Source: Pseudolachnospira sp051055405 (GTDB lineage: Bacteria > Bacillota > Clostridia > Lachnospirales > Lachnospiraceae). Taken from it: a stretch of 64,000 nt of DNA. This document shows, one piece after another, positions 16,427 to 24,444 of the stretch (positions within the stretch are counted from its first letter, which is position 1; each line of letters opens with the position of its first letter). Position numbers and translations under genes: made by a program. The stretch is from NCBI RefSeq assembly GCF_051055405.1, contig NZ_CP167068.1, positions 310,001-374,000 on the forward strand. Reading direction: 5' to 3'. The notes beneath the pieces were generated by a model that was given only the letters and a program-made list of their open reading frames with translations, made no database searches and was not told the origin of the DNA.

Positions 16427-17149
16427 TCAGGCGGTGATCTGAGAAAAGATCTCCCCGATTTTTCCGGCAAGGATCAGGTCGGCGTGGCTGTCGTAGGGGG
16501 TGGGCGTCTTATTGATGAGCACCAAGCGGCTGCCTTGGTAATAGTGGATTAGTCCTGCCGCTGGGTAAACCGCCAGGGAGGTGCCGCCCACGATCATCAG
16601 GTCGGCCTCACGGATAGCTTTTATTGCCTGAGCCATGGTTTCCTCATCCAGCGGCTCTTCATAAAGTACTACGTCGGGTTTGAGCATCCCGCCGCAGTGC
16701 TTACATAAGGGAATCCCTTCGGCGGCCTTGACATAGGACGCATTGTAACTCTGACGGCATTTCAGGCAGTAGTTGCGATGAACGCTGCCGTGAAGCTCCA
16801 GCACATTTTTGCTCCCTGCCGCCTGGTGAAGGCCATCGATATTTTGGGTTATGATGGCGGCCAGCTTCCCAGCAGCCTCCAGCTGAGCCAGCTTTTTATG
16901 GGCGGCGTTGGGCTGTGCCTTTAGATAGAGCATTTTCTCCTTATAGAAGCGGTAGAATTCCGCCGGATCTTGGGTAAAGAAGCTGTGACTGATGATAGTC
17001 TCCGGCGGATATTGGTAACTCTGATTGTAAAGCCCGTCTACACTGCGAAAGTCGGGAATGCCGCTCTCGGTGGACACTCCCGCCCCGCCGAAAAATACTC
17101 CTTTTTGACTCTCATCCAGCCATTTCTGCAAGATTTCTAGTTCGCTCAT
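16427..17149 (-). CDS. cobB: NAD-dependent protein deacylase (sirtuin)
   Basis: A 240-residue sirtuin that removes acyl groups from protein lysines using NAD. NAD-binding GGAGVSTESGIPDFR lies at about residues 21-35, the catalytic segment TQNIDGLHQAAG near 99-110 with its active histidine in LELHGSV, and a zinc site is formed by two CxxC pairs (CLKC and CKHC). ATG is preceded by GGGAGGG. It is a single gene facing the ribosomal operon. The symbol follows the common bacterial sirtuin name. Confidence 0.92.
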   Translation of the reverse strand: MSELEILQKWLDESQKGVFFGGAGVSTESGIPDFRSVDGLYNQSYQYPPETIISHSFFTQDPAEFYRFYKEKMLYLKAQPNAAHKKLAQLEAAGKLAAIITQNIDGLHQAAGSKNVLELHGSVHRNYCLKCRQSYNASYVKAAEGIPLCKHCGGMLKPDVVLYEEPLDEETMAQAIKAIREADLMIVGGTSLAVYPAAGLIHYYQGSRLVLINKTPTPYDSHADLILAGKIGEIFSQITA

Positions 17150-17328
17150 GGCAAGCCCTCCCTTTGTTGTGATTTTGTTTTTGGATACCGCAAGAGGGGT
17201 ATCCGATCTTCTCAGAAATTATCATAGAGTAAATGATGTTTGGGGAAATATTGTATCCCATATATTCGCTTTTGGCAAGGATTTTTCGCTATTTTGTGGT
17301 AGATCAAGGAGTTTCTTATAAAAACCAC
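17150..17328. other. Intergenic stretch between cobB and metK promoter
   Basis: AT-rich divergent intergenic DNA. Apart from the GGGAGGG binding site of cobB on the minus strand, I see no gene, repeat or convincing promoter here. Confidence 0.5.
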
Positions 17329-17356
17329 TTGAAAAAATCGTGAAATAGTGTATGAT
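17329..17356 (+). promoter_or_regulatory. Promoter of metK leader
   Basis: TTGAAA (17329-17334) and TATGAT (17351-17356), 16 bases apart, lie about 30 bases before the SAM riboswitch. Confidence 0.6.
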
Positions 17357-17388
17357 TATAACCACAAGTAAAGAGAGAAAACGAGCCC

Positions 17389-17483
17389 CTTATTCAGAGT
17401 GATGGAGACCCAAGGATCGATGATATCACGGCAACCCCTGCGACATGGAAGGTGCCAACCTGAGCGAGAAATCGAACAATAAG
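17389..17483 (+). ncRNA. SAM-I (S-box) riboswitch
   Basis: P1 is formed by CTTATT (17389-17394) and AATAAG (17478-17483). Conserved S-box text is seen: CAGAGTGATGGAGACC, then CACGGCAACCCC and GGTGCCAACC. It precedes metK, the usual target. SAM binding would stabilise P1 and leave the downstream terminator free to form. AAGAGGATTCG (17481-17492), which includes the 3' side of P1, can instead pair with the left arm of the terminator, giving an antiterminator. Confidence 0.95.
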
Positions 17484-17506
17484 AGGATTCGATGAAGCAT
17501 ATTCAA

Positions 17507-17535
17507 CGAGTCCGCTTTTGCGGGCTCGCTTTTTT
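17507..17535 (+). terminator. Riboswitch-controlled terminator before metK
   Basis: CGAGTCCGC (17507-17515) pairs with GCGGGCTCG (17520-17528) around a TTTT loop, followed by CTTTTTT. It is the expression platform of the SAM-I riboswitch. Confidence 0.92.
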
Positions 17536-17564
17536 CTCCCTAGCATTTTTAAGGAGGAGAATCC

Positions 17565-18758
17565 ATGGAAAGAACACTATTTACTTCTGAGTCCGTAACC
17601 GAAGGCCATCCCGATAAGATGTGCGATCAAATTTCGGATGCGATTTTGGACGCTCTGATGGAGCAGGACCCGATGAGCCGTGTGGCGTGCGAAACCTTGA
17701 CCAATACCGGTTTTGTCGTTGTTATGGGAGAGATCACGACCAAAGCTTATGTGGACATTCAAAAGATCGTCCGGGAGACGGTCTTAGACATCGGCTACAA
17801 CAAATCGGAATATGGCTTTGACGGAAACACCTGCGGCGTTTTCGTTGCCATTGACGAGCAGTCTCCGGATATCGCGATGGGCGTAGACAAAGCCCTGGAG
17901 ATCAAGGAACATGAGATGAGCGAGGAAGAGATCGGCAATACCGGCGCTGGGGATCAGGGAATGATGTTTGGCTTTGCCTCCAACGAGACGGAGGAATATA
18001 TGCCTTATCCCATTGCACTGGCCCATAAGCTGGCCCGCCGTCTGACTGAGGTCAGAAAAAATGGTACGCTGCCTTATTTACGTCCCGATGGAAAAACCCA
18101 GGTAACTGTGGAGTACGATGAGCAGGGAAAACCAGTGGCATTGGACTGTGTTGTGCTTTCTACGCAGCATGATCCGGACGTGACCCAGGAACAGATCCAT
18201 CAGGATATCAAAAAATATGTCTTTGATCCCATTTTGCCAGCTTCCATGGTAAATGAGAAGACGAAGTTTTTTATCAATCCCACCGGGCGCTTTGTGATTG
18301 GAGGCCCCCACGGCGACAGCGGCCTGACAGGTCGGAAGATCATCGTGGATACTTACGGCGGATATGCAAGACATGGCGGCGGCGCTTTTTCCGGCAAGGA
18401 CTGCACAAAAGTAGATCGTTCCGCAGCCTATGCAGCGCGCTATGTGGCTAAGAACATCGTAGCGGCTGGCTTAGCGGACAAATGTGAGATTCAGGTATCT
18501 TATGCGATTGGAGTAGCTACCCCTACTTCCATCAATATCGATACCTATGGAACGGGAAAATTGTCCAATGCCCGTTTGATTGAAATTATACGGGAAAACT
18601 TTGACCTGCGGCCAGCGGCGATTATCAAAACTTTGGATCTACGCCGTCCGATTTATCGCCAGACTGCGGCATATGGACATTTTGGCAGAAACGATCTGGA
18701 CCTTAGCTGGGAACGTCTGGATAAGGTGGATACGCTGAAAAAGTATTTAGAGCAATAA
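17565..18758 (+). CDS. metK: S-adenosylmethionine synthetase
   Basis: A 397-residue enzyme that makes SAM from methionine and ATP. ESVTEGHPDKMCDQISDA at the start, GAGDQGMMFGF at about residues 126-136 and the P-loop-like GGPHGDSGLTGRK are diagnostic. Length is normal. It starts at ATG after AAGGAGG and is controlled by the SAM-I riboswitch upstream, a product-feedback arrangement. A ROK kinase follows 27 nt later. Confidence 0.97.
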   Translation: MERTLFTSESVTEGHPDKMCDQISDAILDALMEQDPMSRVACETLTNTGFVVVMGEITTKAYVDIQKIVRETVLDIGYNKSEYGFDGNTCGVFVAIDEQSPDIAMGVDKALEIKEHEMSEEEIGNTGAGDQGMMFGFASNETEEYMPYPIALAHKLARRLTEVRKNGTLPYLRPDGKTQVTVEYDEQGKPVALDCVVLSTQHDPDVTQEQIHQDIKKYVFDPILPASMVNEKTKFFINPTGRFVIGGPHGDSGLTGRKIIVDTYGGYARHGGGAFSGKDCTKVDRSAAYAARYVAKNIVAAGLADKCEIQVSYAIGVATPTSINIDTYGTGKLSNARLIEIIRENFDLRPAAIIKTLDLRRPIYRQTAAYGHFGRNDLDLSWERLDKVDTLKKYLEQ

Positions 18759-18785
18759 AAGAAGTGGAAGATAGGAGGTAGCGGC

Positions 18786-19718
18786 TTGTATTTTGGGGTG
18801 GATATCGGTGGTACAACGATAAAATTGGGACGTTTTCAGGGGGAGGGTGTGTTACAGGAGAAATGGGAAATCCCGACCCGGATCGGAGAGAATGGAAAAT
18901 ATATTTTTGATGATATTGCCGCTTCTATCCTAAACCATGCGGTGCAAGCTGGCCTGCATCCTTCGGAGATCAGGGGGGTCGGGATGGGAATTCCCGGCCC
19001 TGTATTACCGGATGGTTACATGGAGGTCGGAGTAAATATTGGGGTTCGAGAAATCTATCCATCTAAAGAGCTAAGTAAACGTCTGGGGATTCCTCTGATT
19101 TGTTGCGAGAATGATGCCAATGTCGCGGCCCTTGGCGAGTCATGGAAAGGCGGAGGCGCGGGTTTTCGCAGTATGTTTTTGCTTACCATTGGCACCGGGG
19201 TAGGCGGAGGCGCTGTTTTGGATGGAAAAGTACGAAAGGGAGCTCATGGGATTGCTGGAGAGATTGGGCATATCACGGTGCGTTTGGATGAAACGGAAAC
19301 CTGCAACTGTGGAAACCGCGGCTGTTTAGAACAGTATGCCAGCGCTACCGGCATTGTCAGGGAAGCCAAGCGGGTTTTAATGGGAACGACCCGTCCCAGC
19401 GTTCTTCGGGAGATTCGGAATCTGACGGCAAAAGATGTAATGGATGCGGCAAAAGCAGGAGATCCGCTGGCCCTTGGCGTGGCTGAGGATGTAGGCGGGT
19501 ATCTGGCCTGGGCGATGTCCTCTGTCAGTTATATTGTAGATCCGGAGGTTTTTGTGATTGGAGGCGGCGTGTCGGCTGCAGGAGAGTTTCTCATTGATTT
19601 AATTCGGAAAAAGTATGATGTGATGACCAAACTCCTTTACCATAAAGCGGAAATCCGTCTGGCGACTTTAGGAAATGAAGCGGGAATCTATGGAGCGGTA
19701 CGTCTAGTTCTTGGATAA
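18786..19718 (+). CDS. ROK-family glucokinase
   Basis: A 310-residue ROK kinase, probably glucokinase or a related hexose/N-acetylhexosamine kinase using ATP. N-terminal phosphate-binding GVDIGGTTIKLG, the sugar-binding ENDANVAALGE segment, and the ROK zinc motif CNCGNRGCLEQYA (about residues 176-188) are visible. There is no DNA-binding domain, so it is an enzyme rather than a repressor. The start is TTG at 18786 after AGGAGG, which leaves the usual short N-terminus. Exact substrate uncertain. Confidence 0.88.
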   Translation: MYFGVDIGGTTIKLGRFQGEGVLQEKWEIPTRIGENGKYIFDDIAASILNHAVQAGLHPSEIRGVGMGIPGPVLPDGYMEVGVNIGVREIYPSKELSKRLGIPLICCENDANVAALGESWKGGGAGFRSMFLLTIGTGVGGGAVLDGKVRKGAHGIAGEIGHITVRLDETETCNCGNRGCLEQYASATGIVREAKRVLMGTTRPSVLREIRNLTAKDVMDAAKAGDPLALGVAEDVGGYLAWAMSSVSYIVDPEVFVIGGGVSAAGEFLIDLIRKKYDVMTKLLYHKAEIRLATLGNEAGIYGAVRLVLG

Positions 19719-19753
19719 GGGTGAATGCTGCTTGCAGGGATGACAGGAAAAAC

Positions 19754-19782
19754 TTGCAAAATCATCGTTTTCGTTGTAAAAT
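19754..19782 (+). promoter_or_regulatory. Promoter of small membrane protein gene
   Basis: TTGCAA (19754-19759) and TAAAAT (19777-19782), spaced 17 bases, lie 36 nt before the start codon at 19819. Confidence 0.6.
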
Positions 19783-19818
19783 AATTGTGAAGTATGCAGA
19801 TAAGAGAGGTGACTTCCG

Positions 19819-20082
19819 ATGAGTAAAGAAAAAGTGGATTCTTACAAAGCAAATAAACATAACCGGAAACAGGAAAAGGAACAGGAGCGTTTGAAAGAAA
19901 AACGAGAGCTTTTCCTTTGGAAGCTGGGAGGACTGGTATTTGCGATTGCGGTTGTGGTTGCGGTTGTTATGACCGGTGTGAACCAGTACAAGGCGTATCA
20001 GGCCAGCCGCCCGGATTATAACCGGACTCAGATGGTGGTCAGCGACATGGCTGGTGTTCTAACGGAGGACACAGCGGAATAA
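19819..20082 (+). CDS. Small single-pass membrane protein, unknown
   Basis: An 87-residue protein that I do not recognise. The first 30 residues are highly charged (Lys/Glu-rich, likely helical), followed by one hydrophobic segment at about residues 33-52 (LGGLVFAIAVVVAVVMTG) and a short polar tail. The positive N-terminal region suggests it stays in the cytoplasm. The gene has its own promoter and an AGAGAGGTG site before ATG, so it is probably real. No function is proposed. Confidence 0.7.
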   Translation: MSKEKVDSYKANKHNRKQEKEQERLKEKRELFLWKLGGLVFAIAVVVAVVMTGVNQYKAYQASRPDYNRTQMVVSDMAGVLTEDTAE

Positions 20083-20109
20083 GATAAGAAATCTGGAAAC
20101 ATAATTATG

Positions 20110-20144
20110 CTGTCATTCCAAACCCAAAGGGAGAGGAATGACAG
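20110..20144 (+). terminator. Hairpin after small membrane protein gene
   Basis: CTGTCATTCC (20110-20119) and GGAATGACAG (20135-20144) form a perfect 10-bp stem followed by ATTTTATG. The T-run is short, so this is a weak terminator or a leader hairpin before the preQ1 riboswitch. Confidence 0.55.
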
Positions 20145-20159
20145 ATTTTATGTGATAGA

Positions 20160-20205
20160 GACGTCAGTTCGAGACCTTCCTGACGTAAAACAAAACTAAA
20201 GGAGA
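20160..20205 (+). ncRNA. preQ1 class I riboswitch (probable)
   Basis: Stem ACGTCAG/CTGACGT (20161-20167 and 20180-20186) encloses the loop TTCGAGACCTTC, and an A-rich tail AAAACAAAACTAAAGG follows. The CCTT of the loop can pair with AAGG of the tail, making the H-type pseudoknot of preQ1-I. That AAGG is part of the ribosome binding site of the next gene, so ligand binding would block translation. The downstream gene is a QueT transporter, a known target of this riboswitch. Confidence 0.82.
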
Positions 20206-20212
20206 ATGAACA

Positions 20213-20695
20213 ATGAAAAAAGAACAAACTGTCCGTTACATGACGACTGCGGCGATGATTGCTGCGCTTTATACGGCTCTGACGCTTCTCTTTGCACCAT
20301 TTGGGTTTGGCCCAATTCAGTGCCGGATTTCGGAAGCGTTAGTGATTCTTCCGTATTTTACGCCTGCGGCGATTCCGGGCGTAACAATCGGGTGCTTTTT
20401 GGGCAATCTTTTTGCTGGCGCTGTGCCCATGGATGTGGTCTTTGGAACCTTGGCCAGCCTTCTGGGGGCGATTGGGTCGTATGCTTTGCGTAGGCATCGC
20501 TTTTGGGTTTGCGTGCCACCGATCGTATCGAATACCTTGATTGTACCCTGGGTGTTAAAAATTGCTTATGGCGCTCCGGAATTGGTTCCTTATTTGATGG
20601 TTACCGTGGGGATTGGAGAAGTGATTGCCATCGGCGGTTTGGGGACAGTTTTGTTGCTGGGACTGGAAAAATATCCGATGCTTTTTCGGAGATAA
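20213..20695 (+). CDS. queT: Queuosine precursor transporter QueT
   Basis: A 160-residue membrane protein of the QueT family, the substrate-specific S component of an ECF-type transporter for queuosine precursors such as preQ1. About five hydrophobic segments are seen. The family segment with FGPIQCRISEALVILPYFTP lies near residues 32-51. The energising EcfAAT module is not in this window. The ATG at 20213 has AAAGGAG, which is sequestered in the preceding preQ1 riboswitch. Confidence 0.88.
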   Translation: MKKEQTVRYMTTAAMIAALYTALTLLFAPFGFGPIQCRISEALVILPYFTPAAIPGVTIGCFLGNLFAGAVPMDVVFGTLASLLGAIGSYALRRHRFWVCVPPIVSNTLIVPWVLKIAYGAPELVPYLMVTVGIGEVIAIGGLGTVLLLGLEKYPMLFRR

Positions 20696-20711
20696 GATAG
20701 GAAGTGGCGGC

Positions 20712-22091
20712 ATGTATCAGATTGATTTTGATAAACCCATATGGATTCATTTTATCGGTATTGGCGGCATCAGTATGAGCGGCCTGGCAGAAGTTCTGTT
20801 GGGACGTGGCTTTCAGGTATCAGGTTCCGATTCGGTAAAATCTGCACTGACAGAAAAGCTGAAAGCAGACGGCGCCAGAATTTTTTATGGGCAGCGTGCC
20901 GCGAATATTGTGGATGGGATAGACGCGGTAGTGTATACGGCGGCAGTACATGCCGATAACGAAGAATTTCAGGCGGCCCAAAAGAACGGCATTCCGATGC
21001 TGACTCGTGCAGAACTTTTGGGTCAGATGATGCGGAACTTTCCCACCGCTGTAGCTGTGGCGGGTACTCACGGGAAAACCACGACGACTTCTATGGTGAC
21101 GGAAATACTATTGGCAGGAGACTGTGATCCGACCATTTCCGTAGGCGGTATGTTAGATAGTATCGGCGGTAATATTCGTGTGGGAAAATCCGATCTGTTT
21201 GTGACGGAAGCCTGCGAGTATACCAATAGTTTCCTGGCGCTCTATCCAACCATCGGCGTTATTTTAAATATTTGCGAGGATCATCTGGATTTCTTTAAAG
21301 ACATCCAGGATATTCGGAATTCGTTCCGTCGGTTTGCTGAGCGCATCCCGAAACAGGGACTTTTAATTATTGACAGTGGAATTCCGGATTATCAGGAGAT
21401 TACAGAAGGGCTTGCTTGCCGGATTTGTTCGATTGGAACGCGTCCGGAAGATGACTTCTGTGTGTCCAATATTACTTTTGACGGTTATGCCAACCCGTCT
21501 TTTCTGGTAAAGGAGAAAGACGGAGCGGAATTGTCCTATTCCCTTTCTGTGCCCGGCGAGCACAATGTCTCCAATGCCTTGGCGGCGATTGCGGTAGGAA
21601 GAGAGATCGGTTTAGAGCCGGAAACCATTTGCAGCGGCCTTCAGAATTTTACAGGAACCCATCGCCGATTTGAACGGAAGGGAACTTTGGGGGGGATCAC
21701 GATTATTGATGATTACGCTCATCATCCGGATGAGATTCGGGCAACGCTGACCACAGCCAGAAAATGGAAGGCAGACCGCGTGGTTTGCGTATTCCAGCCT
21801 CATACATATACGCGGACAAAGGCGTTGATGGAGGAATTTGCCGATGCGTTATCCCTGGCCGACGCGGTGGTATTGGCGGAGATTTATCCGGCCAGAGAGA
21901 CGGATACGCTGGGAATTTCTTCCCGAAATCTGGCGGAACGGATCAAAGATCGGGGGACGGAAGTGCATTATTTCCCTTCTTTTGATGAGATAGAAAATTT
22001 TTTATTAGAAAATTCTATGAACGGTGACTTGTTGATAACTATGGGCGCCGGAGATATCGTAATTGTTGGGGAAAAGCTGTTAGGGCGGTAG
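20712..22091 (+). CDS. murC: UDP-N-acetylmuramate-L-alanine ligase
   Basis: A 459-residue cytoplasmic Mur ligase adding L-alanine to UDP-MurNAc in peptidoglycan synthesis. N-terminal Rossmann-like IHFIGIGGISMSGLAE, P-loop GTHGKTTTTSM at about residues 115-125, and the C-terminal YAHHPDEIRATL are diagnostic. The ATG at 20712 gives the usual start; an open frame extends further up into queT and is ignored. It starts 16 nt after queT, so it may share its transcript. Confidence 0.95.
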   Translation: MYQIDFDKPIWIHFIGIGGISMSGLAEVLLGRGFQVSGSDSVKSALTEKLKADGARIFYGQRAANIVDGIDAVVYTAAVHADNEEFQAAQKNGIPMLTRAELLGQMMRNFPTAVAVAGTHGKTTTTSMVTEILLAGDCDPTISVGGMLDSIGGNIRVGKSDLFVTEACEYTNSFLALYPTIGVILNICEDHLDFFKDIQDIRNSFRRFAERIPKQGLLIIDSGIPDYQEITEGLACRICSIGTRPEDDFCVSNITFDGYANPSFLVKEKDGAELSYSLSVPGEHNVSNALAAIAVGREIGLEPETICSGLQNFTGTHRRFERKGTLGGITIIDDYAHHPDEIRATLTTARKWKADRVVCVFQPHTYTRTKALMEEFADALSLADAVVLAEIYPARETDTLGISSRNLAERIKDRGTEVHYFPSFDEIENFLLENSMNGDLLITMGAGDIVIVGEKLLGR

Positions 22092-22195
22092 TTATCCACA
22101 ATATCCACAATTTTATCAACAGGAAAGATGGTTGAAAAAATTGTGGATTTTTTGTCGGAAAATGGTAGTTATCCACGAAATCCACAATATCCACA
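22092..22195. promoter_or_regulatory. DnaA-box cluster upstream of dnaD-like gene
   Basis: Candidate 9-mers close to TTATCCACA: an exact match at 22092-22100, ATATCCACA at 22101-22109, TTATCAACA at 22113-22121, TTATCCACG at 22169-22177, AAATCCACA at 22178-22186, ATATCCACA at 22187-22195, and one on the minus strand at 22142-22150 (AAATCCACA). Seven sites in about 105 bp, separated by an AT-rich stretch. This lies between murC and genes for helicase loading, not next to dnaA. Confidence 0.8.
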
Positions 22196-22262
22196 ATCCT
22201 TGGAAACCCACGGTTTTACTGGGGTTTTGGGAAAATTGACTATTTTCAAAAGCAGGGGTTTG

Positions 22263-22271
22263 TGTTATAAT
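22263..22271 (+). promoter_or_regulatory. Extended -10 promoter of dnaD-like operon
   Basis: TGTTATAAT fits the extended -10 consensus TGnTATAAT. A weak -35 (TTTCAA) lies 16 bases upstream of TATAAT, and a TTGACT lies too far away. Transcription would start near 22278. Confidence 0.6.
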
Positions 22272-22279
22272 GGGAACAC

Positions 22280-23434
22280 TTGGTGAGGCTTGTATTCTTG
22301 GGAGCGAATGCCGACAGCGTAAAGGAAGCGCATGAGGAAGCGGGGGAATTTGTTGTGGTATTATTGAAGAACAGGCGGTGGGAACAGACAGCAGTTTCCA
22401 ACGCTTTTATTGACGGCTATATGGCGGATGCGAATGGGGAATTTGTGAAGGTTTATTTGTATCTGCTGCGTCTTCTTTCGGACAAGGACCAGGAATTTTC
22501 GGTATCTTTTTTGGCAGATCGGCTGAACAATACGGAAAAAGATGTGATCCGAGCCTTGAGCTATTGGGAAAAATTAAATCTTTTGGAGCTTCAATATGGA
22601 GCCGATGGAAAATTAGAGAAAGTAGCGGTTTTGGATGTGCCGGCTTTAGAGGCGGAGAACATCGCTATTTCCCAGACAGAGCAGATTCTGCAGGTTCCAG
22701 CGGCGGAAGAAGAGGCGGCTGCCGCCGTACCGGCGGAGGCCCCGGAACGTCATGTATCGTGTTCCTTGGATTTTCTAAAAAAGATACAAAAGGACGATGA
22801 TTTCCAGGAAGTGATTTTTGCTGCGGAGCGGTATTTGGGTCGGACCATGTCGGCAAAGGATGTGGAGCTTTTCGGCTACATGAAGGAAACCTTAAAATTT
22901 CCCAATGATCTGATTGAATATCTGATCGAGTACTGTGTAGACGGCGGGCATCGGAGCTGCCGCTATATGGAGAGCGTGGCCCTGGGATGGCACAGCGAAG
23001 GGATATTGACCTTGCAGCAGGCCAAGGAAGCCAATCGGGCCTTTAAGAAGGAAAATAAGGCGGTTATGAAGGCCTTTGGCATTACCGGAAGAGTATTAGC
23101 TCCCGAAGAGCGAAAATTCTTAAATATTTGGCTGCGGGAGGATCAGATGCCGCTGCCTGTTGTAGTGGAAGCTTGCAACCGGACCATGAGAGCGATCCAT
23201 TCCCCCAGCTTTGAGTATACGGATAAAATTGTAAAAGCCTGGAAATCCGCAGGAATTACGACGGCGGAGGCGGCCAAGGCTTTCTATGAGAGGCAGAAAG
23301 TCGAGCGGAAAAAGCCGGAGAAGACGGCTGCGCTCAACCGGTTCCACAATTTTGATCAGAGGGATACAGATTACGACGCGCTTCTCATGCAGGAGGAAAA
23401 GGAACTCTATGGGGCTAACAAATCCACAGTATGA
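22280..23434 (+). CDS. DnaD-domain replication protein
   Basis: Up to 384 residues. The N-terminal part (about 35-110) is a winged-helix region with SNAFIDGYMADANGEFVKVY, typical of DnaD/DnaB-type primosomal proteins. The C-terminal part carries a DnaB_2/DnaD tail (YMESVALGWHSEGILTLQQA). It probably helps load the replicative helicase with the ATPase gene that follows and overlaps. Start is uncertain: TTG 22280 and GTG 22283 lie almost at the predicted transcription start, while GTG at 22355 would begin just before the conserved region with a purine-rich GGGGGAA upstream. Confidence 0.85.
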   Translation: MVRLVFLGANADSVKEAHEEAGEFVVVLLKNRRWEQTAVSNAFIDGYMADANGEFVKVYLYLLRLLSDKDQEFSVSFLADRLNNTEKDVIRALSYWEKLNLLELQYGADGKLEKVAVLDVPALEAENIAISQTEQILQVPAAEEEAAAAVPAEAPERHVSCSLDFLKKIQKDDDFQEVIFAAERYLGRTMSAKDVELFGYMKETLKFPNDLIEYLIEYCVDGGHRSCRYMESVALGWHSEGILTLQQAKEANRAFKKENKAVMKAFGITGRVLAPEERKFLNIWLREDQMPLPVVVEACNRTMRAIHSPSFEYTDKIVKAWKSAGITTAEAAKAFYERQKVERKKPEKTAALNRFHNFDQRDTDYDALLMQEEKELYGANKSTV

Positions 23435-24440
23435 TAAGATTCGAAGGGATTATGACCGAAAGCAATTGGAGAATCGTGCTGTCCAGGAAGCGCGCATGCA
23501 GGAAGTTTATGGAAGACTTCCACGCCTTCGCGAGATGGATGAGACGACAGCGGATTTGGCTTATCAAAGAGCGAAACGGTTGCTTGCGGGCGATCAGGCG
23601 TCGGCGGATAAGCTAGCGGGACAGCTTCAGGAAATAAAAGAAGGAAAACAGGTTTTATTAACTTCAGCCGGCTACCCAGTCGATTATCTAGAACTGCCCT
23701 TTCACTGTCCCTTTTGCCGTGATACCGGATACGTGGATGGAAAAAGATGCCGTTGTTTTGAACAGGCAATTGTGGACATGCTGTTTTCCCAGCACCCCAT
23801 CCATGAAAGGCTGGATCAGGAGAACTTTTCTACTTTTTCTTTGGAATATTATGACCGGGAAGCGCCGCCGGGCGGCGGGGAGAGTCCCTATGAACATATG
23901 AAGCAGATCCTGGCGCAAAGCAAACGTTTTGTGCAAAATTTTCAGCCGGGGCTGGAAAATCTGCTTTTGACCGGAAGCGCGGGAACCGGAAAGACCTTTC
24001 TTTCCAACTGTATTGCCGGTGCATTGATGAAAAAAGGAGTATCGGTGATTTACCTGTCGGCAAATCAACTGTTTGAGGCATTGGCGGATCATGCCTATTC
24101 CAGGGAGGAGCCGGAACAGGAAGAATATTATCATTGGGTTTTGGACAGTGATCTGTTGATCGTGGATGATCTGGGTACAGAGTTGAATAATTCTTTGGTC
24201 AGTTCAGAACTTTTCTGCTGCCTGAACGAGAGAGAACTCCGAAGGAAATCGACGATAATTTCTACAAATTTGACGATGAACCAAATTCGGGCCAGCTATT
24301 CGGAGCGGGTGGCGTCCCGGTTGATGGAGAATTACCGGTTGCTGCGGCTTTTCAATTCCGATATTCGTTTAAAGAAGCGAGAGGAGCGGCTGGGTCTTGC
24401 TGTAAACACGAAGGATGGAATCAAAGATGGAGGAAAATAA
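23409..24440 (+). CDS. Helicase-loader ATPase, DnaC/DnaI type
   Basis: A 343-residue AAA+ ATPase. The N-terminal region is helical; a zinc-type cluster CPFCRDTGYVDGKRCRC is at about residues 99-115. The Walker A motif GSAGTGKTF lies near 186-194, and Walker B LLIVDDLGTE follows. This matches the DnaC/DnaI loaders that place DnaB on origin DNA. It overlaps the preceding dnaD-like gene by 26 bases, so both belong to one unit. The ATG at 23409 gives a normal-length protein; the frame is open further upstream. Confidence 0.88.
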   Translation: MGLTNPQYDKIRRDYDRKQLENRAVQEARMQEVYGRLPRLREMDETTADLAYQRAKRLLAGDQASADKLAGQLQEIKEGKQVLLTSAGYPVDYLELPFHCPFCRDTGYVDGKRCRCFEQAIVDMLFSQHPIHERLDQENFSTFSLEYYDREAPPGGGESPYEHMKQILAQSKRFVQNFQPGLENLLLTGSAGTGKTFLSNCIAGALMKKGVSVIYLSANQLFEALADHAYSREEPEQEEYYHWVLDSDLLIVDDLGTELNNSLVSSELFCCLNERELRRKSTIISTNLTMNQIRASYSERVASRLMENYRLLRLFNSDIRLKKREERLGLAVNTKDGIKDGGK

Positions 24441-24444
24441 CAAG

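Noticed and set aside
20206..20493. Alternative frame overlapping queT
   Set aside because: It is shifted relative to queT, lacks family features and shares only the start region with its ribosome binding site; queT clearly fits the riboswitch.
22092..22271. Chromosomal replication origin
   Set aside because: There are clustered DnaA boxes and AT-rich DNA, but dnaA, dnaN and the usual origin neighbours are absent. Regulation or DnaA titration is the more careful reading.
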